In this document: positions 1-10,804 of the stretch, piece after piece | Numbering within the stretch: position 1 is the first letter of the stretch | How the letters are laid out: each line of letters starts with the position of its first letter | DNA from: Oryza sativa Japonica Group | Lineage: Eukaryota > Streptophyta > Magnoliopsida > Poales > Poaceae | Assembly: GCF_034140825.1 (NCBI RefSeq) | Contig: NC_089036.1 | Span: 5,520,001 to 5,584,000 of the forward strand | Reading direction: 5' to 3' | DNA: 64,000 nucleotides | Translations under genes and position numbers: made by a program | Notes under the pieces: model-generated | Seen by the model: only the letters and a program-made list of their open reading frames with translations | What the model was told of the DNA's origin: nothing | Databases searched by the model: none

Positions 1-215
1 GAGATCGACAAAACGAACTGGAAAAGGAGATGGACCAATCCAAATCGAGATCGACAAAACGAACTGGAAAAGAGATGGAGGTTCGAATCAAAATCAAAAT
101 CAAAATCGCCGCATCGAAGCAGATCTGAAGGGGAGAGGAGGGGCGAGATGACGGCGGCTGGCGGCTAGGGCTTGGCTTTTCCTGTTCAGGGCGATGGCTT
201 TATAGAGAGGCGGAG
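1..215 (-). promoter_or_regulatory. Promoter and 5' leader of a gene leaving the left edge
   Basis: Read on the minus strand, a TATA box (CTCTATAAAG, plus coordinates about 198-208) is followed by a pyrimidine-rich, GC-rich leader toward the left edge. This is the usual layout of a rice core promoter and 5' UTR. The only early ATG, near 118, opens a four-codon frame (MRRF, stop), so it is either an upstream ORF or the true start lies beyond the window. The leader also holds a near-perfect direct repeat of about 34 bp (1-36 and 47-79). The encoded product cannot be named. The promoter call is inferred from layout. Confidence 0.5.
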
Positions 216-449
216 CTCGAATTAGGTCACCGCAAATCTGGGAGAAATTACGCTTTTGCCCTCGGGCGAACTCAAAAACGCCAGACGAATACCGAGACCG
301 TCCGATCGCCCGATTAGTATTTGACGGTCCAGATAGAGGGCAGTTAAAAATCGAAACAAATGAGGAGGCTTTTTCACGAATCCTGAGCACACTACTTTTT
401 CTTTCTTCGGTTGCACAGGATATACATACGTGCATATACATCACTACAC

Positions 450-1245
450 ACACAACATTATTTTCGTATGAATATGATCTCTAACCCACGCTCAAAGAGA
501 CGAAAATTAGCGGTGTCTCGATAAATTTCAATTGCAAACCCATTTACATGTGCGTGTAATATTTATAAGCACCATGATTTGATCCATGTTATGTGGTCCA
601 ACACTGCTGCACACGGTGCTTAATCGGAGTACTTTGTTTCTATCTTTTTTTCGATTATACAGAAGACACATACACACGCATGCCACACTCACATGTGAAT
701 ACTTCGCTTGGTTGATACACACGCTCAAAAAAGACGTAGAACGGTGGCCACTCTTTAGATTCATTAGGTTTTATTAGAATGATATGTGTAATAGGACGCT
801 CAAGAAGATGTAGACTAGTGGCCACTCTCTAGTTTTATTGAGATGATATGTGTAATAGGATTTGACCCATGACTAGGTTTAAAAAACTATGGAAATCAAT
901 AGTGAAATTTGGACTTCTCGGACTGGGCAAAAGACACAAACACTCGGTTTTTAGGTCAAGTTAAAAAAAACAGAATTTTAAAATTTTTATGACATATATA
1001 TTTCCGGATTTTATTTTTTTTATCAATTTATCAAGTTGTTTTTTATTTTAAATAAAGATGAATTATTGTGCTATATGCAGAAAAAACACTGCTACTTCAA
1101 GCTCTCCTGACTTCTACACTTTGAGTCTTCAAGGGTACACACATAGAAAAGACAATAGGAATTTACTGTGTTATAAGCAGAGGCTGTGTTAGCCAAATTC
1201 TTTGTTTCATTGTCTGACCTGAAAATTGAGCTGAGCTCCTGAAGT
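450..1245. other. Intergenic, no gene seen
   Basis: AT-rich sequence between the left-edge promoter and the hAT element. ORFs here are under 80 codons and look random. A phrase containing a run-on of 'gatatgtgtaatagga' occurs twice (about 780-800 and 842-860), a minor direct repeat. No transposon end with a duplication was found. Confidence 0.5.
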
Positions 1246-1719
1246 ATAGGTGGCCATATGGCCCGAGGCCCACGGCCCGGCCCGAAGCCCGCAATTTTGG
1301 CACGACCCAAGCACGGTACGGCCCAACCCGACAGCCGGGTCGTGCCTGGGCTGCACCCTCGGCACGGTGGGCCGGCCCAATGCACGGCCCGATCAAATAA
1401 AAATATAGGGATGCAAAATAGACTTAAATAATCGTATAAGGCAAGGCCCAAGACAGGAGGTATACAAAATAGACTTATTTTCCAGCCATTTAACCCAGCC
1501 CGCAGAGTTGAGGGACCAAAATTAGACTTTTTCTGTGAGGAAGCACGATGGGTCATCGTGCCTTCGGGCCGGGCCATGCCTGGGCCGTGTATGCCGCCCG
1601 TGGGCTGGCACAACACGGCCCGGTGTGTCGGTCGGGCCATGCCAGCCCAACAAGCCTCGGCCCAAGCACGGGCGGGCTTGGGCCGTGCCGTACCGGGCGG
1701 CCCAGATGGCCATCTATAT
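1246..1719. mobile_element. Non-autonomous hAT-type element, GC-rich, 474 bp
   Basis: A perfect 8-bp target-site duplication CCTGAAGT flanks the element (1238-1245 and 1720-1727). Imperfect terminal inverted repeats begin ATAGGTGGCCAT on the left and ATATAGATGGCCAT on the right. The subterminal regions are strings of GGCCCG/CGGGCC motifs, which create spurious long ORFs on both strands. No transposase is present, so it would need a helper. An 8-bp duplication with short inverted ends is the hAT signature; the exact family is not assigned. Confidence 0.8.
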
Positions 1720-2020
1720 CCTGAAGTCTCCCCCTTAGCACAGTTTCAAACGATAATCAAACAACTAGGTGTACAAGAAATCACACATTATATATTCCAT
1801 ATGGTAAGCAAATTTTGCTTACCAATTTGGCCGTTACAACTAGTGTTCTCCTTTCCAAAAAATAACTATAGACAAAAAAGAATTAAGGCATCGGGACCTG
1901 TATATATCATCTGCACACCAAGGAATAAACCAAACCAAAGACCAAACTTTCAGCAACTGTATAATACGCTGCATTGCCAGAAGAGATAATCTAAGAGAGT
2001 TCGCAGCTCCTCCCCACACA

Positions 2021-5000
2021 TCAACAGAGGATAGATCGGGCATCGACCACCGACTGCGGTGGATCGAGGTCCCTGTCCTGCAGGGAGTTGCCTAGATGCT
2101 TTTGCATTTCTGATGCAAAGACATCGTCCAGGATCTGCACATAACACTCAAGGTCAGGATTATCATTACAAAGGTAAAGACGTTTTGCCTGTTTGGGGGA
2201 GCTTGTCCCAGCTGCAGCTTTTCCCAAAAGCTGCTTCTGATAGAAGCTGCCCCAAACAGTCCACAGCTTCTGAGAATCTGTAGTTCTGAAAAATGAACTA
2301 AGAAGCCAGAAGCTGGAGAAGCTAGGTTTCAAAGCTTTTCCAGATTCTCGGAAGCTGGCTACCAAACAGCTGCTTCTCAGAATCTAAAGCTCCCCCAAAC
2401 AGGCCCTTTGGTGTTTTTCAGAATTTTAAGATTCTTTGTTAACTTGTCTTAATAATTGAACAAATACAGAGCCTATATATGCACAGTTCACATATTATTT
2501 GATAGTGGATAAAATATTGGTGTTAAGTATGGGCTTACCCCTAATGCATAATCAGATCCTCTGTACCAAATCCTGTTCTCTTTTCTGCTCTCAAGAAACC
2601 TCAACACAATCTGTCCAAACCCCAAGTTAGTATGTAAGCACAATTTGCACCAGAATAAAATGTTAGGGTTGGTCTCGTTTTGTCATATTTACCTGACCCA
2701 ACCTGTCCCAGAATCCTCGGCAAATAGCAACAAATATTCTGCTGGAAAAGACTTCATGTAGATTGTAAATGGAATCAGAGAGATGAACACGGAGAGCCTG
2801 CATCCTCTCACGTATATCGCTTTCTCCTTCGCTTTCTCTCGTTTCTTCAAGAATCCGTTTTAGCCTAGTGGTCCGGTTAGCTTGTGCCTGAAATCAATAA
2901 CCAAAACTTATGGCACCTCTGTATGTAAACTACCTTAGTTAACATTGGACCAAAATGCTGCATTGGTAAAAGGTCTGTAAAACTTCATTCTTACATTACT
3001 GACAAGCTTCTCCACAATTGCTTGCAGGTATTTCTTGTACTTCTTCCTCAGCATTACTGTGATGGAGTTCATTTGCTCTCCGAAAACAGCATTCCCATTT
3101 GTTATTGTTAGATATGCTGCCCATGATTTGAGACTATCTTCAACTCGGCAGTGTAACACGTCTAACATTCTTTTAACTGTGTTCATGAATGTTCCTAACT
3201 GTGATGAGGGAAAACCAAGTGGTTACTAACAAACTAAACACCACAGCCTACAGAACACTTGACAATGCAAACAAACCTGATTCGGTACAACATAAGGGCT
3301 TATAGATTGCCTTCTTGTCAATCTTTGAACCTGCTTCTCAAGAATTTTCGGTATGCCGTCTCTCAGAGGTAGTAGAGTTTCCATGTATTGCTTCTCCAGT
3401 GCCTTCATAATTTCTCTCTCCACATCAGCAATAGCCTGAATCAGAAAATGAATATCAATCGAGTCCAACACATGACAAGCATGGGGAGTTGATCATTCAA
3501 GGACTATGAAGTGTGTACTTACACTCTCTAAACTCATCAGATAATGTGGCCATCTGTTGATAACTACTCCATATTCATTTATGCTTTCTTTTATTTGTTC
3601 ATACATTTGCTCGACAAATGTCGAGGTTGTTGAGACTGCAGGGCATGATAACTGCAAAGGTAGGTGAGGAATATAAGCAAGGAAGTGCGAGTGCTAAGGT
3701 CTGCTTAATCATCAATGTGTTTATGGTTACCTTATCAGCTCTGCAATTGTCAAGTAACTGCAATCGGGTATCTTCAATCCACACCATGATGTAGCCATGA
3801 AATAAATCCCTTGAAACCACACCCCCATGCACAGGTCTAAAATTTTATAGTCAAAACAAATGAAGCAGTAACACATTAGTGTTCAATGTATCAGCTCAAA
3901 AGAATGTGACAGTTTGGGAGCACAATCAACCGGAAAAAAACAGCAGTAGATCAACTATTCAACTGTATCTTACCTCACTTGCCAAGAGTCAAGATCTCTC
4001 TCAAAATCTGCAGTAGCAATGAGCAGTTCAGCAACATGCTCTAGTGGTCTTGATGGGGGACTTGCAGAAAGAAAACCCTTCAATCGTTTGCAGAGCTCGG
4101 TACTGTACAGGGATGCTGCTATATTTGGCAGATCTATTGAACTAAAGGAAAACAAAAAAAAATCTGTGAGATACGCTACCATTGTACAAAAGAAATTAAT
4201 TTCCTCCACTAGAGTGTATAGATGTGTTACCTTGGAAGTATATTCTGATTGTGAATCTTAATATCTGCTTGAATTTCACGACTTATGTTAATACATATAG
4301 TCTTCATTTTGAGATATGCAGCAGAAATAGCCATAGGGTCCGTAAGAAGGCTGTCATTGTTGCTTGACATGAATTCGTCTGTCTCAATCATATGCCTCCT
4401 GCACCTTTTTGCCGCAGCAGTCTGTAAAAGGGAAGTTTATGCTATTCAATTCTGTGTACACAAAGAGTAAGCAAAAGCACAGCCTGTTGTCCATTTCTGC
4501 TAGTTGGAATACCAATTATTTTGCAAAACCGATTTTGAAAGGTGTTTGCAAAAATTCCCGATTAGCGATTAATGTCTGTGCTTGAACAGGAGATCATATA
4601 ATAATAAGATAAAAGTGTGAACTCTGCAACTGGACCAAAAAAACTATTTATTGACAAAGATTAATTAGCTTATGTTCAAAACAAAAATATGGTAACATTA
4701 GTGAATTGCACATTGTCATCATTGCCTGGTACAATTTTTGAATAATCAACCTAAATCAAGTTTGAGTTCTTCACTTTCCTCAGTAAAAATCCAGTGCAGT
4801 TTCACAGTAAGAATTTTCAGGCAGATTAAAAACGAAAGTTTTGAATTTTGATCTATCACTTTTAGAATATAAATGCAGCTATCTCTGATACATAATTAAA
4901 GTTAAACTAGATGGCTGCTAAGTTCATTGCTCTGAGAAAAAAAGAATATAGCATCCAAAAGGAAAATGCACAAAGTATCTGCATCTACAATCTCACCTGT

Positions 5001-8000
5001 AAATAGTTCCGGAGTATGTTTTGTGCTTCATTGGAGAGTATGTCATGCAGTACACTGAATATCTGAACTGCAGGTGCTAAAGCTGGGGCAGCACAATCTG
5101 ATATGGGACCAAATAGGTCAGACAAACCAGTAGGAGAATTCTCATCCAAGGACTTGTAATTTTCAAACACAACTGCAAGGAGACTCTTGATCCGATCTTC
5201 GCAATCTAATAGTATGCTTCTCTGCAACAAATAAAAAATAAGTTTCCATAATTATTTTATTCTTTACATTTTATTGGAATCAAGAATTATCAAAATGTGT
5301 TTATTTGCTGGCATGCTACAGAACATAATTATATATTTCAATTGCTATATCTGAATTCTTGTTAAATGGAAGTATATATGAAGTAAATTTAGCTAACATA
5401 TTACCTCTTGTCTCGTCAAAGTCCTATCATCACGTGCTTTCATTACAGGGAGAAGCAGTTCATATGCAAGTTCCAAGCAATCTTTTGTTGGTGTTGCAAC
5501 ATTCAAAATGTAAGACAAGTATCTGTAGAAAGTAAGATGCAACGTTAGCATGTTTTGGTATATTCAGTAACCAATGAGTGACTGTATGCAACCTAAAACA
5601 ACATATCACCTCAATTTTCTATATGCGTCTGATACCCCATAGTAATCTGAAAACTCGTCCAATAGCCATTTCCATGAACCACTGACATGCAACATTTTGC
5701 TATTGAAATTCTGAGCTCTCATTGCTGCTTCCAGAACCATGTCATATACAATAGTATCCACAGCTGGACCGCCTTGCAGCATCTATAATGACACCATGCA
5801 AAAGTTTAGAACATATGTTGGAATTTTTGGTCCAAAAATATACGAGCATGAAAATAATAGACCAACCTTCGCAGCTCCTTGATTGTCAGAAGAGACAGAG
5901 AAGTTTATACAAAGCTGAATTTTTCCCACGCATTCTTGATCATCAAGATATAAAGGCCACCACTTAATGATTTCCTCCTGCTGTTTTTTTTCCCCACAAA
6001 CGTGCCAAGTTGAGAAATGGGTTCATGAAACAATTGCTCCAAATGAAGGTGAGCAACGAGCAGGACATACATGAGTATCAGTGATCGATGAAACTTGAAT
6101 TTTTGCGCGGCCTATGACAACCCTATTATTGTCTTGTACTTCGACAAGAATAGAATCCCCCTGGCTCTCTAGATAACTGGAACATATGTATTAAGATGAT
6201 TAAATAATGTTCTGAGTAAGTTGCGTACTTAATAGATTGGAGTAGCAAGTGTACAAAAGAATCATAACTAGGCTAGGACTTACAAGAGTTGAGATTCACC
6301 AGTGCCTGGTTTCAAATATTGTGGAGAAATGGAATCTCTCTGGTTATCCTTGCAGGAGCTTTGCAATTCTAGCGTGCATGTGAACATTTCTGCAAGTAAG
6401 ATATTGTGTTACTGATTGTGGCAACAAGATCTAGCAGAAGGTGCAGAACAAAAGAAAACTGTTAACCTTCTGGCAAAGATGTTGATGATGTGGATGTCAA
6501 CATGGTAACCTGACTCTTCAGGATTTTAGAAATCTGTCTGACATACTCGCTACCAGCTTGCATGTACAGATTTCTAAAGGATGATGTTGCCCGAAGCTTT
6601 GGTCTTTGAGGTACAACACGTATTTTTTTTACTGTATGGAATGAAACATTAAGAATGTGAGTGCAAAAAGCGGTTTAAAATTTGGAACCACGCCTAACTA
6701 ATCATAAATTCACAGTTTTGCTAAGAAATTTAAAAAAATGCATAATGTACATGAAAGATGGCCCATACTGAAGTTCTTGATGAACGATTGTGCGTACCTT
6801 CAATCTCAATCTGTTTAACAAGTTTTCTTCCCTTCATATTGCAACTCCCGTCCTTATCATAGATACTTTTTCCGTCATCTTGACTCTTGTGCTTGGGATG
6901 AAGCAAAAAACTCTGTATCCTATTCATCAAAAGGAGGAAAATAAGCTGAGCAAAACAAGGAAAGCAAATTGGATGCTAGTTTACTGGGAACATAATGTCA
7001 TGAATGATATTTTGCATACCCAAAGGCGCTTCTCAGTACCATACACTCATCACGAAGGAATTCTGGAGCCTCCATGCAGTTTCTTGCCCATGCATTCAGA
7101 CAGATCCGAAAGCACGCATCATATGCAACAAAAGATTGCCATGCACTTTGGACACTGATAATTTGGAAAAAAAAAAAGACCAGTAAGAACAGTGAGCAGA
7201 TGAACAACATCTTCAGGGGGTAAGTTCACAGGTAAATCAAAACGCACTTAGCCGTGAAACTCGGCATCTGAGCTAACAAATTGCTCTCGACGTACGGCAC
7301 ATGAACACCATCTTCTTGAACATTTGATCTGGATTGTTTTTTAACAGAAAAAGAACGATGTGAGCAAGAACAATTTCATAGCGTAAAAGCTAAAATACTC
7401 CAATTTTCAACCACCAACTGACAACTGTACCTCGTAGGAAGCTCAGGCTCATGAACATCCTGGGCCAGTATATCTGCCACTGATGATACCCCAGCCCTTT
7501 CAAGGCCTCCTTTCGTTTCAGCTGCTTCCACATGATCAGATAAATCATCTCAAATCTCAACCACTTCTTCAAGGTCAAGGAAATGATCCAGAATACAATT
7601 CCACTATAAAGTAAACACTCACCAACAGTGTCAAAAATGGCCTCAACCCCATCTCCTGCAATTGGAGGGGCACTTGGTGTCCCAATGGCTTGAAATTTTT
7701 GCTCACCAAAATAATGTTCCTGAATAAGAAACCATAAATTTGCCTTTTATCTTCACAAACACAAGTGCACAAACTATGCTAACTTCGAATTTCCCCAAGC
7801 ACATATAAGCTTCCAGAAATCGATCACAGTTAAATTATCATCAATGATCACAGTGAGAGAGTAAAACCCTTACATGCGAGGTGGAATCCACGGTATTGTT
7901 GCCGCTGGAGCATTTCCCGGCGAAGGCGCTCGCGGCCCGCACCTCCACCCGCAGGTTCTCCTTGGACTGCCCGCGAACCAACCCGCCGCCCCCGCCCCTC

Positions 8001-8506
8001 CGGCTGAGCTGCGAGGTGACCTCGTCGTCGAACGCTACCCCGCCGCGGTCCATGGCCCTCCGGAGCAGGCTGGAGTCGCCGCTGGAGCACGCCCCGTCCT
8101 CCTCCTCCTCCTCGAGCGTGTCGGAGAAGTTGCCGTAGTAGCAGTCATCGGGCACCCCCCACGACGCCACGCTCTCCTCCCCTTCCTCCCCATCCTCCTC
8201 CTCGGAGTCCGCCGCCGCGAGAAGCACGGAGTGGTGGTGCCGCCCAAGCAGCCCGGAGTGCCGCGCCGTGGTCCGCACCGGGGGGAGGCTCTTGGGGGAG
8301 AACAGCCCATTCCCCACACCTCCGCCGACGCCGACGCCGACGCCGGAGCAGCCCCTCCCGTACAGCGCGGGGCTCCTCGGCGCCGCGATCTGCCCCGCGG
8401 GCAGCCGCTCCGCCAGCGGCGACCTCGGCGGCGGCGGCGCAGGAGAGCCCGTGCCCTGCTTGATCCAGCTGATCGCCGACTCGTCGAGCCCCTCCGTGAA
8501 CATCAT
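2021..8506 (-). CDS. MUNC13-homology (PATROL1/DUF810-type) membrane-traffic protein
   Basis: A 22-exon model, 1185 aa: complement of 2021-2134, 2539-2610, 2693-2887, 2995-3198, 3277-3435, 3523-3651, 3731-3837, 3974-4141, 4231-4421, 4997-5221, 5405-5522, 5610-5782, 5867-5980, 6071-6176, 6284-6389, 6467-6631, 6798-6945, 7020-7154, 7248-7328, 7431-7548, 7623-7719, 7874-8506. All introns are GT-AG and the frame closes. Exon 1 (211 aa) is acidic, Ser/Gly-rich and probably disordered; it starts MMFTEGLDESAISWIKQG. Residues about 460-570 resemble a C2 beta-sandwich (DSILVEVQDNNRVVIGRAKI). The C-terminal third carries the MHD1/MHD2-like helices typical of PATROL1, with RLTRRQSISPYVVP, ITVMLRKKYKKYLQAIVEKL and a final ILDDVFASEMQKHLGNSL block. 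Known PATROL1 helps deliver a proton pump to the plasma membrane; whether this paralogue does the same is inference. It is somewhat longer than PATROL1 (about 1100 aa) because of exon 1. A MITE sits in the last intron. The family is sure; the C2 call is moderate. Confidence 0.9.
2187..2404. mobile_element. MITE in the last intron of the MUNC13-like gene
   Basis: An inverted repeat of about 18 bp closes the element: GCCTGTTTGGGGGAGCTT on the left and its reverse complement on the right. Inside, AGAAGCTG-type words recur on both strands, so it could fold on itself. A clear target duplication was not seen, so the superfamily is open (PIF or hAT). It lies inside intron 2135-2538 and does not touch splice sites. 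Confidence 0.65.
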
Positions 8507-8835
8507 CCTCGCGCCGCCTCCGGTTGCGTGGTCGCCGGATTGGGGGATTGGCGAATTGGTGGTCTCGGATTCGGGGATGGATTGGATTTGGGAGTGGATT
8601 CGATTTGGGGATGAATTGGAGAGGGGAGGAGAGGGAGAAGGGGGTAGTAGTAGTAGTGGGGGGAGGGAGGAGAGGTGGTCGGCGAGGGTAGTGGGCGAGG
8701 TGGGGGGTTGTAACGGCTAGTTTCTCGGCGCGTGGTTGAATGGATCTTGCTGAGCTGGATGGGCTGAGCTGGGTTGTGGGGCCCATTTGTCAGGCAGAAT
8801 GGGCTTTTGGGGCTTTGGGCCGCCAGTTACAAACG
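8507..8835 (-). promoter_or_regulatory. 5' UTR and promoter of the MUNC13-like gene
   Basis: GC-rich leader above the ATG at 8506, containing a TAG/GGA-rich microsatellite around 8640-8665. Further up lie TGGGGCCCAT (8777-8786) and TTTGGGCC (8815-8822), which match the site II/TGGGCY motifs common in promoters of constitutively expressed plant genes. No TATA box was recognised. The transcription start is unknown. Confidence 0.45.
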
Positions 8836-10070
8836 GGACTAGTGTTGGGATTTCCCTTTTATTGTTGCATGAAAACTGAGGTCCTATTCTTTTTAGCTAC
8901 TTCATTGGATTATTAAGTGATTATTTGGTCCATGTATATTAATAAAAATAATCTAGGAAGGCTTTCATCCAGGGTTCACAACACCGATAGAGGATCAAAA
9001 TTCGCTCACAAGTGGTACCATCGGATTTCATGGAATCAATTCATAAACAGATAAAAACTTATGAAGTCCGGATAAATCTTGTGAACAAAATTAAAATCCA
9101 TTTTTAATTTTGTTAACTTGATTGAAAAATCGAGTGGTTTATGTTTTTGACTCGATCCGGAAAGTTTGTGAACCCTGCTTTCATCTACTGTTGTATTGGT
9201 TAGAACACTGGTTCTAAGCTATCGATAAGTTTACTTTTATAAATATTCAATTTGTCCATACAATCGAGTGAATAATCTGTTGAATAGTATGTTCTAAACT
9301 GAGCCTAAATGTTCTCTTGCAAATTTTTATAAAACTCTCTTTTCTCAATTTTCCTGGGTATCAAACAAAATATTTCTCACGGATGTTTGCAAAAAAAAAA
9401 AGCCAAAATATTTTCAGCAGCATCTATAGAATTTCCTTCTGTAATTTTTTAATATAAAATTTGTGGTGGTTTAGGTGTCACACTCCTGGAGTTTTGCGTT
9501 TATGATGTAGTACGTTGGTAGGCTAGGTGTCCTTGTCCTTCCTGTTCCATCCCTTTTCCATTCTTTCTCTGCTCCGCTCCAAAAATTTCCATGTCCCATG
9601 AAGGCAGCAGCTATAGGGACAGGATAAGTTTGCCTTCAATTCCAACCAACTCCAGAAGAAATTAAAACATCGTATTAGTTCTTGAATTCTTCTAATTGCA
9701 ACTTGGAGAGTACTTATTTGACTTGGTCACTCTTGACCTTGGCTTCCAATTTGCAAATTGTCCTCAGTTAAGCATGATCAAATTTGCATAAAATTGTGAT
9801 TTATGTGTACCAATCATCTATGCCTCTATGCAGTCAACACTAATCCAAATCGATCTAGCTAGTGATTAATTAGCACTAATACTAACAAACTGAGAATCCA
9901 AAGATGATGATGATTATTATTAGACTTAATTACAATTTACAGTAACTCCATCTCATTACAGTTAGTAATTTGTTCCTCATGCCGTGTAGTAATTGTAGTA
10001 CTAGGTACAAGCAGAGTAGGAGCAGTAATTATTCTCTCATTTTTTTTGAAGAAAAAAAAAGGAAGAAAAT
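8836..10070. other. Intergenic, one hAT MITE and otherwise no gene
   Basis: AT-rich sequence between two minus-strand genes. Apart from the hAT MITE at 8970-9177, no coding frame or transposon terminus stands out. The right part, from about 9900 to 10070, may hold the 3' UTR of the small gene at 10195-10461. Confidence 0.5.
8970..9177. mobile_element. hAT-type MITE, 208 bp
   Basis: The ends are a perfect 12-bp inverted repeat, CAGGGTTCACAA and TTGTGAACCCTG. The flanks are a perfect 8-bp duplication CTTTCATC (8962-8969 and 9178-9185). Further complementarity continues inside. No coding capacity. The 8-bp duplication with CAGGG ends fits the hAT superfamily. Confidence 0.85.
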
Positions 10071-10194
10071 TAGCTAGCCGTACGGATTTTCAGAGCAAAG
10101 CCGCCGCCGCGAAGCTCCATGTACAGTTCGCCGGCGGCGAGCGATCGCCGCAGCTAGCTTTAGCTGGCTCGACGCCGTACGTCGACGGCGATGA

Positions 10195-10461
10195 TCAGGA
10201 GAGGTAGGTGCCGCAGACGCAGGCGCCGGAGCTGCGGCCGCCGCAGCCGCAGCCCCTGCCACCGACGAACACCGGTCCGGAGGAGGAGCGCCGCCGCCGC
10301 CGCCGCTCCCCGCCGGGGGAGGCCGCGGCGAAGATGATCATGGACAGCACGGACAGGCAGAGGATGACGACGCAGAACACCACGTCGCCGCCGCCGACTC
10401 CGGCCACCACCACCGCCGCGCCGCCGTGGGGCTCGAACACCAAGCTCGCCATGGCCACCAA
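10195..10461 (-). CDS. Small single-pass membrane protein, 88 aa, function unknown
   Basis: An intronless frame with three parts: a short N-terminus (MVAMASLVFEPHGG), one strongly hydrophobic segment at residues about 25-48 (VVFCVVILCLSVLSMIIFAA), then a basic arginine run and a Gly/Cys-rich tail (GCGCGGRSSGACVCG). The tail cysteines could bind metal or be lipid-modified; that is inference. A TATA box about 70 bp above the ATG and the high GC of the frame against an AT-rich setting support a real gene. The ATG at 10461 is taken; a second in-frame ATG lies three codons later. I recognise no named family. Confidence 0.65.
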   Translation of the reverse strand: MVAMASLVFEPHGGAAVVVAGVGGGDVVFCVVILCLSVLSMIIFAAASPGGERRRRRRSSSGPVFVGGRGCGCGGRSSGACVCGTYLS

Positions 10462-10529
10462 GCTCGCTTTTGCTCGCCGCCGATGAGCACCAAGACGACT
10501 TGAGACTTGAGAGTCGTCTCGCTCGCGCG

Positions 10530-10539
10530 CTTTTTATAG
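10530..10539 (-). promoter_or_regulatory. TATA box of the 88-aa membrane-protein gene
   Basis: On the minus strand the sequence reads CCTATAAAAAGC, about 70 bp above the ATG at 10461. This places a likely transcription start near 10505 and a 5' UTR of about 45 nt. Confidence 0.6.
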
Positions 10540-10626
10540 GCGATTTATTATTTTATTTCCTCTCGTAATAAATGCTCCAGTTTTATTTTCTATAAAAGAA
10601 TTATACACATAGACCCCTCAACAATA

Positions 10627-10804
10627 CTTTCTCCGTTTCAGGTTATAAAGACGGTTTCAAATTTGACTAAGTTTATAAAAAATATATTCAATTATTAATT
10701 AATGAAACTAATTTAGTATTATAAATATTAATATATTTGTCTATAAACTTAGCCAAACTTAGTTTGACTTTAATCAAAGTCAAAACATCTTATAACTAAG
10801 GGAG
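10627..10804. mobile_element. Stowaway-like MITE
   Basis: Flanked by TA on both sides. The left end CTTTCTCCGTTTCA and the right end AAGGGAG are degenerate forms of the CTCCCTCCGT terminus. The interior matches the 'tcaaagtcaaaa' subfamily also seen at 28168 and 48318 in this window. Confidence 0.75.

Noticed and set aside
1092-1989. Overlapping frames up to 182 codons on both strands around 1.1-2.0 kb
   Set aside because: They run through the GC-rich hAT element bounded by an 8-bp duplication; no family motif is present.
2187-2404. Possible extra exon in the last MUNC13-like intron (a frame continues leftward from 2365)
   Set aside because: The PATROL1-like motif order joins exon 2539-2610 directly to 2021-2134, and the frame is made of a MITE with inverted ends.
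7874-8614. 246-codon plus-strand frame opposite exon 1 of the MUNC13-like gene
   Set aside because: Antisense shadow; the minus-strand frame continues through 21 spliced exons with conserved motifs.
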